A stretch of DNA of 64,000 nucleotides. Source: Rhodospirillales bacterium. Lineage in GTDB: Bacteria > Pseudomonadota > Alphaproteobacteria > JAJFIK01. The notes below the pieces were generated by a model. It ran no database searches, was not told the DNA's origin, and saw only the letters and a list, made by a program, of their open reading frames with translations. Of this stretch, positions 18,783 through 27,199 are shown one piece after another (positions within the stretch are counted from its first letter, which is position 1; the number at the start of each line of letters is the position of its first letter). A program made the position numbers and the translations under genes. The stretch covers positions 1 through 64,000 of the forward strand of contig JAJFIK010000013.1 of the NCBI GenBank assembly GCA_021775005.1. Direction: 5' to 3'.

Positions 18783-21512
18783 ATGGAACGCAATCTGTTC
18801 AAATATATCTGGCGCCACTCCAAGCGCGAGCAGATTGTGGTGCTGGTCATCGTGCTGGCCTCGCTGCCGTTCTATTTTGTCTCGCTTTCGCTCCCGGCCG
18901 CTATCGTCAACGGACCCATTGAAGGAACCTGGTTTCAGGAAGGTGTCAGCCGCCCGTTTTTGGAGATCTACTTGCCATTTTCGGAATGGTTTGGGGAGCG
19001 CATTCGCTTATTCGAGGGTTTCCAGCTAACGCGCGTAGAAATGCTCTTGGCGCTGTCCTTTTCCTATCTCGGACTGGTCTTTATCAACGGCCAATTCAAA
19101 TTTCAGGTGAACACCCTCAAAGGCCGCATGGGGGAGCGCATGTTGCGCCGGGTGCGCTTTGAACTTGTGGATCGGGTACTGCGGTTTCCGCCAAGCTATT
19201 TCCGCAAGCTTAAACCTGCCGAAGTGGCCAGCATGGTGAAGGACGAAGTGGAGCCCCTGGGCGGTTTCATTGGCGACGCCTTTGTGCTGCCCATGTTTCA
19301 AGGCGGCATCGCGCTGACGGCGCTTGTGTTCATCATGGTGCAAAACGTTTGGCTCGGCGCTGTGGCCGGCGCCGTGGTGCTGTTTCAAGCATTTATTATT
19401 CCAGTGTTGCGTCGACCCATATTGAAGTTGTCCAAAGAACGCCAGATCGCGGCGCGGGAAATGGCCGGCCGGGTGGGCGAGCTTGTGGACGGTGTCGACG
19501 AGGTGCGCATCAACGCCACCTCAAATTATGAACGCGCTGATATCTCAAATAGGTTGGGGCGGCTCTTCAGCATTCGCTATGAAATTTTTCGGCGCAAGTT
19601 CTTCGTCAAGTTCCTCAACAATTTTTTGGGCAAATTCACGCCGTTTATCTTCTACGCCGCGGGCGGTTACTTTGTCATCATTGGCCAGTTGGACATCGGT
19701 CAGTTGATTGCCGTCATCGCCGCCTATCCTGACTTGCCTGCGCCGGTAAAAATGATGATTGATTGGGATCAGCAGCGCCTTGATGTGCAAATCAAATATG
19801 ATCAGGTGGTGGATCACTTTGATCCCGACGACATGGTGCCCGCAGAAGCGCAACAGCCCGTGGGCGAGGTCTCTCATCTCCAAGGAGGTATTGTCGCCAC
19901 TAATGTCACGGTGATGGACGACACCGGCGCGCGGCTTTTACAAAACATTTCCTTCACCGTGGGCTTGGGTGAAACCCTGGCCATTGTCGGCCCGGCGGCA
20001 GGGGGGAAGGAGCATATTGGGCCCACGCTGGTACGGCTTTTTCCTCCAAGCGCCGGACACCTGGTGCTTGGGGGGCGCGATCTTTCCAGCTTGCCTGAAG
20101 GGGTCATCGGGCGCTGGGTCGGGTACTCCGGGCAAGACACCTACCTTTTCCCGGTCAGCCTGCGGGAAAACCTCACTTATGGCCTCAAGCACGAACCATT
20201 GACGCCGCCAGATGAATCGCCGCGCGATCAAGAAAGACGCGCATGGACGGCGGCAGAAACGCGCCGCGCCGGTAACGCAGAATATGATCTTGACGCGGAA
20301 TGGATCGATTATCACTCCATTGGTGTTGCGGGCGCGGCGGAATTGCGCAAACGCATGCTCGATGTGTTGCGCCATGTGGGCCTGCAAGACGATGTCTATG
20401 AAATGGGTCTGGCGGGATACATCTCCCCTGACACTCATCCCGAGCTTTGCACCAAGTTCATGTATGCGCGGCGGGTGTTTGGCGACCTCATCAAAAAACG
20501 CGGGCTTGCCCACCTGGTAGAGAGCTTTCACCCCGACAAGTACAATCGCAACGCTTCATTGGGGGAGAACTTGCTCTTCGGGCGTCCGTGCGGGCCCTTT
20601 TTAGGGGAAGGCGCGCTGGTTTCGCACCCGTATTTTCAAGAGACCTTGCACAAGGCGCAGATCGCCGACGCCATGGTGACCATGGGCTATGAAATTGCCA
20701 CGACCATGGTGGAACTATTCGCCGGGCTGCCCGCCGACCATCCGTTCTTTGATCAGTTCAGTTTCATCTCTGCCCTTGATCTGCCGGACTATAAGGGCCT
20801 GGTGAACCGCTATAGCAGCAACATCTCATGGGAAAGTGTTGATGATGACGACCGGGTAAAACTTCTTACCCTGGCGCTGCGCTATGAAGATGCGCGGCAC
20901 CGCTTGGGGCTGATCACACCGGACATCGCCGCGCAAGTGGTGCTGGCGCGCAAAACCTTTCGGCGCAATTTGCCGGACGCCTTGCAAGACGCGGTGCGGC
21001 TCTATGATCCTGAAAATTACAACGCGGCGAGCAGCATTTTGGATAATTTGCTCTTTGGCCGCATTGCCTATGGGGAGGCCAAAGCGCGTGACCGGGTGCT
21101 GGAGCTGCTCAGCGAATTGCTCGGTGAGCTGGAGCTGCATGAAGCGGTTTATGATGCGGGGCTCGACTTTAATGTGGGCCCCGGCGGCAAGCGCCTCGCC
21201 ACTCCCACGCGGCAACGCTTGGGTCTTGCGCGCGCTATCCTCAAGCGCCCGGATATTTTGGTTATCGATGCGGCGCTGGCGGTGCTCGACACCCCGACGC
21301 AGGAAAAGATCCTGCAAAGTGTCCTGGCATCGTCGGGCAGTCGGGCGGTGATCTGGGTGCTCGGGCGGCCTGAGCAAGCGGTGTTGTTTGACCGGGTGTT
21401 GGTGATTGATGGCGGCCGTGTTGTTGAGGAAGGCAAGGCGCAAGACTTGTTGGCGCGCAACGGGCCCTATGCGGCGCTTGCCAATCACAAGCCCCGGCAG
21501 GCAGCGGAGTAA
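18783..21512 (+). CDS. Divergent 909-residue ABC exporter with degenerate ATPase
   Basis: The N-terminal part (about 1-340) is a six-helix ABC exporter domain. The nucleotide-binding part starts near residue 370 but its motifs are altered. Walker A is GPAAGGK (403-409) followed by Glu where Ser/Thr should be. The LSGGQ signature is replaced by LATPT (805-809), followed by the normal RQRLGLARAI. Walker B reads LVID-A with the catalytic Glu changed to Ala at 830. The H-loop His is Gly861. Between Walker A and the signature lies a large insert in which the segment normally following the Q-loop recurs three times: ENLTYG (462), ENLLFG (595), DNLLFG (754). It probably binds nucleotide without normal hydrolysis. 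It diverges from the glycosyltransferase operon, and a cyclic-nucleotide-domain gene follows 10 bases later. Confidence 0.85.
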   Translation: MERNLFKYIWRHSKREQIVVLVIVLASLPFYFVSLSLPAAIVNGPIEGTWFQEGVSRPFLEIYLPFSEWFGERIRLFEGFQLTRVEMLLALSFSYLGLVFINGQFKFQVNTLKGRMGERMLRRVRFELVDRVLRFPPSYFRKLKPAEVASMVKDEVEPLGGFIGDAFVLPMFQGGIALTALVFIMVQNVWLGAVAGAVVLFQAFIIPVLRRPILKLSKERQIAAREMAGRVGELVDGVDEVRINATSNYERADISNRLGRLFSIRYEIFRRKFFVKFLNNFLGKFTPFIFYAAGGYFVIIGQLDIGQLIAVIAAYPDLPAPVKMMIDWDQQRLDVQIKYDQVVDHFDPDDMVPAEAQQPVGEVSHLQGGIVATNVTVMDDTGARLLQNISFTVGLGETLAIVGPAAGGKEHIGPTLVRLFPPSAGHLVLGGRDLSSLPEGVIGRWVGYSGQDTYLFPVSLRENLTYGLKHEPLTPPDESPRDQERRAWTAAETRRAGNAEYDLDAEWIDYHSIGVAGAAELRKRMLDVLRHVGLQDDVYEMGLAGYISPDTHPELCTKFMYARRVFGDLIKKRGLAHLVESFHPDKYNRNASLGENLLFGRPCGPFLGEGALVSHPYFQETLHKAQIADAMVTMGYEIATTMVELFAGLPADHPFFDQFSFISALDLPDYKGLVNRYSSNISWESVDDDDRVKLLTLALRYEDARHRLGLITPDIAAQVVLARKTFRRNLPDALQDAVRLYDPENYNAASSILDNLLFGRIAYGEAKARDRVLELLSELLGELELHEAVYDAGLDFNVGPGGKRLATPTRQRLGLARAILKRPDILVIDAALAVLDTPTQEKILQSVLASSGSRAVIWVLGRPEQAVLFDRVLVIDGGRVVEEGKAQDLLARNGPYAALANHKPRQAAE

Positions 21513-21522
21513 GGAGAGACCC

Positions 21523-21990
21523 ATGAGCCTTAGCGAAGAAGTCGAGCTGCTGCGCAAAGTTCCTATATTCTCCAATGTGGAATTGGCGAAGTTAAAGCTG
21601 CTGGCGTTCACCTCTGAGCGCGTGCGCTTTGATCCGGGCCAGGAAGTGTTCCACCAGGGCGATCCCGGCGACGCCGCTTTTGTGATTATCGAAGGCACGG
21701 CAGAAGTGGTCGCCGAAACCGACAACGGCCCCATTGTTCTTTTGGAGATGCAGCCCCACGCCTTTGTGGGGGAGATCGCCATCCTGTGTGATGTGCCGCG
21801 CACCGCCAGCGTGATCGCCAAAACCGAGCTGCATACTTTGCGTATCGAGAAAGAATTGTTCTTCCGTCTTGTGGAAGAATTCCCGCAAATGTCAGCGGAG
21901 ATCATGCGGGTGCTTGCCGAGCGTCTTGATCGCACAACGTCGGAATTGACCGCCGCGCGCAATCGCCTCCGCGAAGCGGGCATCGAGTAA
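21523..21990 (+). CDS. Cyclic-nucleotide-binding-domain protein without HTH
   Basis: 155 residues from the ATG at 21523, preceded by AAGGAGAGACCC. The fold is a single cNMP-binding barrel, with a phosphate-binding cassette FVGEIAILCDVPRTA at 81-95. No DNA-binding helix-turn-helix follows; the C-terminus is a short helix rich in Arg, Glu and Leu that could pair with a partner. It lies 10 bases downstream of the ABC exporter gene and is probably its regulatory partner. Whether it binds cAMP, cGMP or another ligand cannot be told. Confidence 0.87.
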   Translation: MSLSEEVELLRKVPIFSNVELAKLKLLAFTSERVRFDPGQEVFHQGDPGDAAFVIIEGTAEVVAETDNGPIVLLEMQPHAFVGEIAILCDVPRTASVIAKTELHTLRIEKELFFRLVEEFPQMSAEIMRVLAERLDRTTSELTAARNRLREAGIE

Positions 21991-22021
21991 AGCGGGTATT
22001 GAGTAATGATCGGAGATTGAG

Positions 22022-22489
22022 TTGGCTTTTGTAACCGTGACCCCGGAGCAGGCGGAGAGCTATCCGCCCAATGTGCAATCCATTTTGAAGCGCCCCTCTG
22101 GCCCCAGCGCCTTCCTTGGTCTTGAGATCCAAGAGGTAGACGTAGAAGGCGCCCGCGTGCGCGCGGTGTTCAATGCCACCGAGCAAGTTTGCAACAAATG
22201 GGGCGGTATTCATGGCGGCATGGTGGCGGCCATGCTGGATGATCTTATGTCCCTCGCCGTGGGGCTTTCCCTTGAATGGGGCGAGATCACACCCACCCTG
22301 GAAATGAAAACAAGTTTTATTGCCGCAGGGCGGCCCGGACGCCTGCAAGGCGAGGGCTGGGTGATTAAGCGAGGGCGCTCAGTTGCTTTCATCGAAGCCA
22401 ACCTTCACGATGGCGCGGGGGCGCTGATTGCCACCGCGTCCTCGACGGCGCGGATTGTGCAAACCAAGCCGGACAAAAAGCAGGGTTGA
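22022..22489 (+). CDS. PaaI-like hotdog thioesterase
   Basis: 155 residues. The start is a TTG at 22022 preceded by GGAG with six bases spacing; no in-frame ATG gives a full domain. The hotdog motif NKWGGIHGGMVAAMLDD (about 60-76) and TPTLEMKTSFIAAGRPG match the PaaI/4HBT thioesterase family, which cleaves acyl-CoA esters. The stop overlaps the ATG of the cation exchanger gene by one base. Confidence 0.85.
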   Translation: MAFVTVTPEQAESYPPNVQSILKRPSGPSAFLGLEIQEVDVEGARVRAVFNATEQVCNKWGGIHGGMVAAMLDDLMSLAVGLSLEWGEITPTLEMKTSFIAAGRPGRLQGEGWVIKRGRSVAFIEANLHDGAGALIATASSTARIVQTKPDKKQG

Positions 22490-23451
22490 TGGTCTATCTC
22501 ACACTTCTTGCAGGGCTGGTGGTGCTCGCCGTCGGCGGCGATATCTTGATCCGGGGGGCGGTATCTCTCGCCAAGGCGCTCAATCTTTCACCGCTGCTCA
22601 TTGGGCTGACGGTGGTGGCGTTTGGCACCTCCGCGCCGGAGCTTGTGGCGTCACTGCGCGCCGCGCAACTTGGCGCACCAGGAATTGTGATTGGCAATAT
22701 CCTTGGCTCAAACATTGCCAACATTTTGCTCATTCTGGGTATCGCGGCGCTCATTGCCCCCATGCAAGCGGACAAGCGCGGGTTCAAACGCGATGCCATC
22801 GCGCTTACGGCGTCGGCGCTGTTTTGTGCTGTTGCTGTTGTTATGGGCGTGGCGGATCGCATGTGGGGGGTGGTCGCCCTGGTGGCCCTCGTCACCTACA
22901 TCATTGTCGCTTATCGCACCGGCCACGGCTTTCCCGCAGGCGAAGGGGTGCTTGAAACCGAAGCCCGTTTTGCATCGAAGTTCTTTGGCTTGCGCGTGGC
23001 CTTGATCGTGGACAGCATGATCGCCTTTGCTGGCATGGTGATGCTGGCCCTTGGCGGCGATTTACTGGTGCGCTCGTCGGTGCAGATCGCCCGCGATCTT
23101 GGCCTCACTGAAACCTTCATCGGGCTCACTATTGTGGCATTGGGCACGTCCGCGCCGGAACTGGTGGTCTCCACCCTTGCGGCCTTGAAGCGGCAAACCG
23201 ATGTGGCCGTGGGTAATATTATCGGCTCGAACATTTTCAATGTGCTGGCGATCCTCGGCATCACCTCGGTAATCATCCCCATTCCCATAGATGGCGGTGT
23301 GGGCATGTTTGACATCTGGGTGATGTTGGCGGCGACGGCGCTTTTGGTGCGCGTGGCGGCGACAGACTACAAGATTGAGCGCACCGAAGGCATTGTGCTT
23401 TTAGCTGGCTATGCCGCCTATATCGCGATCAAGCTGATCTTTTTTCTCTAA
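22489..23451 (+). CDS. Calcium/sodium exchanger (YrbG-type CaCA family)
   Basis: 320 residues, about ten transmembrane helices in two inverted halves. Each half carries the alpha-repeat: VVAFGTSAPELVASL with GNILGSNIANILLILG in the first, and IVALGTSAPELVVSTLA with GNIIGSNIFNVLAILG in the second. It exchanges cations, probably Ca2+ against Na+ or H+, across the inner membrane. The ATG at 22489 overlaps the preceding stop (TGATG). Confidence 0.93.
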   Translation: MVYLTLLAGLVVLAVGGDILIRGAVSLAKALNLSPLLIGLTVVAFGTSAPELVASLRAAQLGAPGIVIGNILGSNIANILLILGIAALIAPMQADKRGFKRDAIALTASALFCAVAVVMGVADRMWGVVALVALVTYIIVAYRTGHGFPAGEGVLETEARFASKFFGLRVALIVDSMIAFAGMVMLALGGDLLVRSSVQIARDLGLTETFIGLTIVALGTSAPELVVSTLAALKRQTDVAVGNIIGSNIFNVLAILGITSVIIPIPIDGGVGMFDIWVMLAATALLVRVAATDYKIERTEGIVLLAGYAAYIAIKLIFFL

Positions 23452-23457
23452 GCGCGG

Positions 23458-23910
23458 TTAGTCCAAATTTAGAACCAATGGATCACTTGGGCGGGCAAAT
23501 CCTGCACGCTCATAAAATGAATAAGCCGGTTCGCTAGGCCAGACCACAAGAAGCTCAAGACGTTCAGACCGCGCCCAGTCGGTGATGAACTCTAATATCG
23601 CCTGCCCCGCCCCGGCATTGCGACACTCGGGCAGTACATAACAGTTTGTGAGATACCCCCATGCCGCCTCGTCGCGTCCCGGCGCGGGAACTTTCCACAC
23701 CTTACGAACCGACATGGCACCAATGGCGCTACCGCCTTCTTCAACAATGAAGTGAAACAAATCCTCATTGTGCAACGTGTTGCGCGCGAACTCTGCTGCG
23801 AAGGCAATGCGCCCCGCGTCATCTTTAGCGTCCTCGCATTGAAGTCGCCAACGAAGATCACCCAAGACAGCCCGGTCGTTCTCTGTGGCAAGGCGGCACA
23901 GAAATGACAT
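23458..23910 (-). CDS. GNAT-family N-acetyltransferase
   Basis: 150 residues with the GNAT pattern: AAWGYLTNCYVLPECRNAGAGQAILEFI (strands 4-5 and the acetyl-CoA loop, here R-N-A-G-A-G) and the C-terminal YSFYERAGF. The ATG overlaps the stop of xthA by one base, so it is translated after the nuclease. The acceptor substrate is unknown. Confidence 0.85.
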   Translation of the reverse strand: MSFLCRLATENDRAVLGDLRWRLQCEDAKDDAGRIAFAAEFARNTLHNEDLFHFIVEEGGSAIGAMSVRKVWKVPAPGRDEAAWGYLTNCYVLPECRNAGAGQAILEFITDWARSERLELLVVWPSEPAYSFYERAGFARPSDPLVLNLD

Positions 23911-24710
23911 TAGACCTTCAACTCCATGATCACCGGGGCGTGGTCGGAAGGTCGCTCCCAGCCGCGCACGTCTTTCAGCACACGGAGGTTCCTTGCCTTA
24001 CCGTCAAGGGCGGGCGTGACCCAGATGTGATCGAGCCGGCGGCCCTTATTGGCGGCGGCCCAATCTTTGGCCCGGTAAGACCACCAGGTGTAAATCTTTT
24101 CCGGTTCGGGAATTTGCACTCGCGCCACATCAATCCAGTTGTGAGATTTTTGCAAAAGCGCCAGGCGTTCCACTTCCACCGGCGTGTGGCTGACCACGCG
24201 CAAGAGCTGCTTGTGGTTCCACACGTCATGTTCCAGCGGCGCAATGTTGAGATCGCCCAGGAGCACCAGCTTGTTGGTCTTCTTTGTTTTGCGGCCCTTA
24301 AACCACGCCGTCATCTCGTCAAGAAAATCAAGCTTATGGGCGAACTTGTCATTGACCTTTGGGTCGGGTTCATCGCCGCCAGCGGGAACATAGAAGTTGT
24401 GTACCTCGGTGCCGTCGTTCAGCGTTACTGAAACATGGCGGCTGTCGCCCTTGCCGCAAAAGGCTTTGGCATGGGTTTTGGCAAACGGCACTTTTGATAC
24501 CGTGGCAACGCCGTGATAGCCCTTTTGCCCATTAATGGCGATGTGCTCATACCCGGCGGCGCGAAAGGCCTTTTCCGGAAACGCGCCGTCGGGGCATTTG
24601 GTTTCCTGCAGACACAAAATGTCCGGGCCAAATTCTTTGAGCATATTGGTCACGGTGTCGATGCGCAGGCGCACAGAGTTGATGTTCCAGGTGGCGATTT
24701 TTAGCGTCAT
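23910..24710 (-). CDS. xthA: Exodeoxyribonuclease III
   Basis: 266 residues from the ATG at 24710, giving the canonical start MTLKIATWNINSVRLR. The catalytic motifs of the EEP nuclease family are present: LCLQETK, GDLNIAP, LDHIWVTP and SDHAPV. The enzyme removes 3' blocks and cleaves apurinic sites in base-excision repair in the cytoplasm. The neighbourhood (lolA, ftsK) is the usual alphaproteobacterial one. Confidence 0.95.
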   Translation of the reverse strand: MTLKIATWNINSVRLRIDTVTNMLKEFGPDILCLQETKCPDGAFPEKAFRAAGYEHIAINGQKGYHGVATVSKVPFAKTHAKAFCGKGDSRHVSVTLNDGTEVHNFYVPAGGDEPDPKVNDKFAHKLDFLDEMTAWFKGRKTKKTNKLVLLGDLNIAPLEHDVWNHKQLLRVVSHTPVEVERLALLQKSHNWIDVARVQIPEPEKIYTWWSYRAKDWAAANKGRRLDHIWVTPALDGKARNLRVLKDVRGWERPSDHAPVIMELKV

Positions 24711-24804
24711 GGGATTTTGGAAACTCACTTGATGGCAGGCGGTGATACGAAGCAAATGGTTTGTATGATTCTGTTTAGCTCCGTTTAGATGTGTTTAGGG
24801 GCGC

Positions 24805-25509
24805 CTAGAAAATATTCAGCGTCAGCCCCGCCACGCCAATGGGCCAGCGCCCCAGGGTGAAGAGCTTATAGCGGTGGGTGAAGGGGTGGTTATCCTCCCC
24901 CGCCAGAAGCACCAACATGGCCGCGTGGGTGGCCTGTATCCCCGCGCCAACAGCAGCAGTCAGCACTTCTTGATCATGAAAATCAGAGATCCGCCCCATC
25001 TCATCAGCAGCAGCGCGGATCTGCGGCGCGACAGTAGAGGTGGTGTAATGCTGCACGACCTCAAATTCTTCCTCTGACAGGGTCTCAAGCGCGCTGAACG
25101 TAAGCGCGGCGCGCAAGCCTTCTTCGGCGGCCCAGCCCTCGCTATCCCAATCAAGGCTGGTGGCGGCTGCGGCGGCATCTTCCCAGGACCCAAGCCGCGC
25201 TGCCTCGGCGTCCACAAAGCCCAGGCCATCAAGATAGGCGCGGGCGGCGGCCTTTTCCTCGGCCCCCAAAACATCCCCCAGACGCACAAACCATGAGGTG
25301 CGACCAGCCGCGCCGGCGAACTCGCGGATCAGCGCTAAGGCAGGCTGACGTTCAACCAGCTCCTCAATGGCGGCCTCAACCGCTGCCTCATTGGCGCTGT
25401 CATCAGCGGCGTCGAAGTCATCGTCGGGGAAGCCATTTTGCATCGGCGGGGTCCATTTGGGCGGCGGGCGGAAGGGCCAGCTTTTAGCGGCTCCCACCGG
25501 CGGCGTCAC
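24805..25509 (-). CDS. Conserved hypothetical protein
   Basis: Up to 234 residues: a proline-rich start, a strongly acidic stretch (FPDDDFDAADDSANEAAVEA), then an Ala/Glu-rich, mainly helical body with SWFVRLGDVLGAEEKAAARAYL and a C-terminal segment ending GRWPIGVAGLTLNIF. I do not recognise the family. The GTG at 25509 is poorly spaced from its purine stretch. The ATG at 25443 (MQNGFPDDDF) is an alternative that would remove 22 residues. Codon use fits a real gene. Confidence 0.6.
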   Translation of the reverse strand: MTPPVGAAKSWPFRPPPKWTPPMQNGFPDDDFDAADDSANEAAVEAAIEELVERQPALALIREFAGAAGRTSWFVRLGDVLGAEEKAAARAYLDGLGFVDAEAARLGSWEDAAAAATSLDWDSEGWAAEEGLRAALTFSALETLSEEEFEVVQHYTTSTVAPQIRAAADEMGRISDFHDQEVLTAAVGAGIQATHAAMLVLLAGEDNHPFTHRYKLFTLGRWPIGVAGLTLNIF

Positions 25510-25635
25510 CCTCTTCCGTCGGGGGTCGCCTAGAAGAGTGGGGCTTCTCGTGATTGGTGTACGGCCAAGCAGCTAGATTTGGTTGAATCAGCTTGACTGT
25601 GGCCATGGAGAGGCCTCTGGAAATGTGGGGGTTCC

Positions 25636-25673
25636 CATAAAAATGGCGCCCGGCTTAGGGCAAACCGGGCGCC
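25636..25673 (-). terminator. Rho-independent terminator
   Basis: A nine-base-pair perfect GC stem (25645-25653 with 25665-25673) with an 11-base loop; on the minus strand it is followed by ATTTTTA. No protein gene ends just before it, which suggests a non-coding transcript. Confidence 0.7.
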
Positions 25674-26070
25674 GAAATGCGCGACTTAGCGCGATGCACC
25701 GGGAGGGGATGTTCCGGCACTTCGCCTGACGACCTATCGGAACTGCAAGCGGGGGGGCAACGCGGATCCAATAGTCAGTGCCGTCGGGCAACAAATGAAG
25801 CTTATGAAATTCACGCGCCCAGATCAAGAGAAATCGTAAGGTTTCTGCGGGGTACAAGGTTGCCCACGGGCGGCAAATGAGGGCCAGATGCGCGTGCCGC
25901 GTGTCCCTTTTGCAGCCCAAAGGGCTGTGCCTCAAGCGCCACAAGTGTGTTATCAAATGGTTAATGGCGGCGGGTGAATGTTCACGTTTTCGGCTGTTTT
26001 ACGCCAAATGAGTGATTCGCGGAGGCGTCCCTTATTTGAGCAAACCACCTGTGACTAAAGCGCAACGCTG

Positions 26071-26109
26071 TAAATAAAAAAGTAAGGCCCGGTTCTGCGC
26101 CTCGGGCCT
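26071..26109 (-). terminator. Rho-independent terminator after the small membrane peptide gene
   Basis: The stem AGGCCCG/CGGGCCT (26085-26091 with 26103-26109) is followed on the minus strand by a T-rich tract (ACTTTTTTATTTA). It is about 105 bases downstream of the stop of the 30-residue open frame. Confidence 0.75.
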
Positions 26110-26215
26110 CAATTCTCGTTATACGAGTAAATTAAATTTTTCGTAACACTTTTTTGGCGGCGGTTTTGAGCCGAATGCGCTGGCCCTTGCTGCCCAAAGT
26201 GGACGACCTGGCGGC

Positions 26216-26308
26216 TTATGCCAGGCCGTTTTGCATGCCGCTATACAAAATGGCAACAAAGCCCAACGCTGCGGCGCTGTAGCAGAATGTGATGATTGTG
26301 TTTCTCAT
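26216..26308 (-). CDS. 30-residue single-pass membrane peptide
   Basis: The ATG at 26308 is preceded by CGGGAGAGCGAC, a good ribosome site with five bases spacing. The peptide MRNTIITFCYSAAALGFVAI plus ten further residues has one hydrophobic span (about 5-24) and a short polar tail. A perfect CRP-type palindrome lies 81 bases upstream and a strong terminator downstream, so it looks like a complete transcription unit. I do not recognise it. Size and regulation recall the tiny subunits of respiratory oxidases (CydX/CcoQ-like), but no oxidase gene is nearby. Confidence 0.6.
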   Translation of the reverse strand: MRNTIITFCYSAAALGFVAILYSGMQNGLA

Positions 26309-26388
26309 GTCGCTCTCCCGAAGCATGTGAGGCTGGGCCCCGTTTCTCGCGGGCCTCGCTGCCCACACTGGAGAGATGGGAAAGGCGG

Positions 26389-26404
26389 TGTGATCTACAT
26401 CACA
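26389..26404. promoter_or_regulatory. CRP/FNR-family operator
   Basis: The sequence TGTGATCTACATCACA matches the TGTGA-N6-TCACA consensus with both half sites perfect, and also GTGAT-N4-ATCAC, close to an FNR-type site. It lies 81 bases upstream of the ATG of the small membrane peptide, a usual distance for class I activation or for an activator overlapping a -40 position in a longer leader. It could also face lolA, but lolA is transcribed in the same direction and ends before this point. Confidence 0.65.
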
Positions 26405-26475
26405 AAATGAAGGGGCGAATTTGTTCCCGCCGGGTGCATCCATATGAGCGGCAGGAAACGGTGAGTTATCCCCGC

Positions 26476-27111
26476 TCAGTCGAACATGTCGCGGCGGTCG
26501 ATATCATAGTCGGTGAAGCGAAATAGATCCCTTGAAAGGGTATCAACCTCGAGCACGTCTTGCAGCGCAACGGTGGTGCGGTGCCCTTGCGCATCGACGA
26601 TGACCCACTGGCGCAATTCTAAGCCGGGGTCGGAGAAAATCAGCGTCAGCTCCCCTTGGGCAAGGCCGTTATCCTCGCTGGCAACAATGCGCAATTGCCC
26701 TGGCAGGCGCTCTACGGCAGTAACATTGGCGTCGGAGGTGAGATCCACATCGGCGCGCAAAAGGACCCGCAAGGGCGTCACGCCAATGGGATACTGGCTG
26801 GTGGTCTCAAGCTCTGAATTATCGATGCCAACGAAATAGCCGTCGGAAATAAATGTGAGCGGAATGGGCGGGTCATATTCAAAGCGCAGCCGTGTGCGTT
26901 CCGCCATATAGAAGGTGCCCTCGGCATAGCCGCCGCCAGTGTCAGAGATTTGCACAAATCGGCCGGTGAGAAAGCCAAGCCCGTTGAGGTATTGATTGAC
27001 CCGCTGAAGATCATCAAGGTCCTCAGCGGAAAACGCGCCTTGCGCATTTGCCCCGCCTGCCAAACTCAACGCCAGCACTGCCGCGCTCGCAAATCTAAGC
27101 ACCCATTTCAC
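26476..27111 (-). CDS. lolA: Outer-membrane lipoprotein carrier LolA
   Basis: 211 residues with a signal peptide (MKWVLRFASAAVLALSLAGG, cleavage after GANAQ). The mature part has LTGRFVQISDTGGGYAEGTF and the RTRLRFEYDPPIPLTFISDG pattern of LolA/DUF2092-like carriers. It shuttles lipoproteins across the periplasm from LolCDE to the outer membrane. Its position next to ftsK is the conserved alphaproteobacterial context. The two genes are separated by about 90 bases. Confidence 0.9.
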   Translation of the reverse strand: MKWVLRFASAAVLALSLAGGANAQGAFSAEDLDDLQRVNQYLNGLGFLTGRFVQISDTGGGYAEGTFYMAERTRLRFEYDPPIPLTFISDGYFVGIDNSELETTSQYPIGVTPLRVLLRADVDLTSDANVTAVERLPGQLRIVASEDNGLAQGELTLIFSDPGLELRQWVIVDAQGHRTTVALQDVLEVDTLSRDLFRFTDYDIDRRDMFD

Positions 27112-27199
27112 GATTGCTGTCCTTCAAGCCCGCGCACCCCGCGCATACTGCTGGCGCGCACCATGGCCGCGAAGTGAGGCGAAATCTAGCCCACCCGGC

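Larger units (their letters stand above)
25510..26215. other. Long intergenic region with two minus-strand terminators
   Basis: About 700 bases without a convincing protein gene. Two strong minus-strand terminators (25636-25673 and 26071-26109) lie in it. The second belongs to the small membrane peptide gene upstream of it. The first lies after about 400 bases of apparently non-coding sequence, so a small untranslated RNA transcribed on the minus strand between roughly 26050 and 25640 is possible. Confidence 0.4.

Noticed and set aside
25588-25956. 122-codon minus-strand frame in the intergenic region
   Set aside because: Starts with TTG without a ribosome site and reads through a strong terminator; composition is not protein-like.
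25950-25964. CtrA-like box (TTAA-N7-ATAA) on the minus strand
   Set aside because: One mismatch in a short AT-rich motif; expected by chance in a region of this composition and no known CtrA-controlled gene follows.
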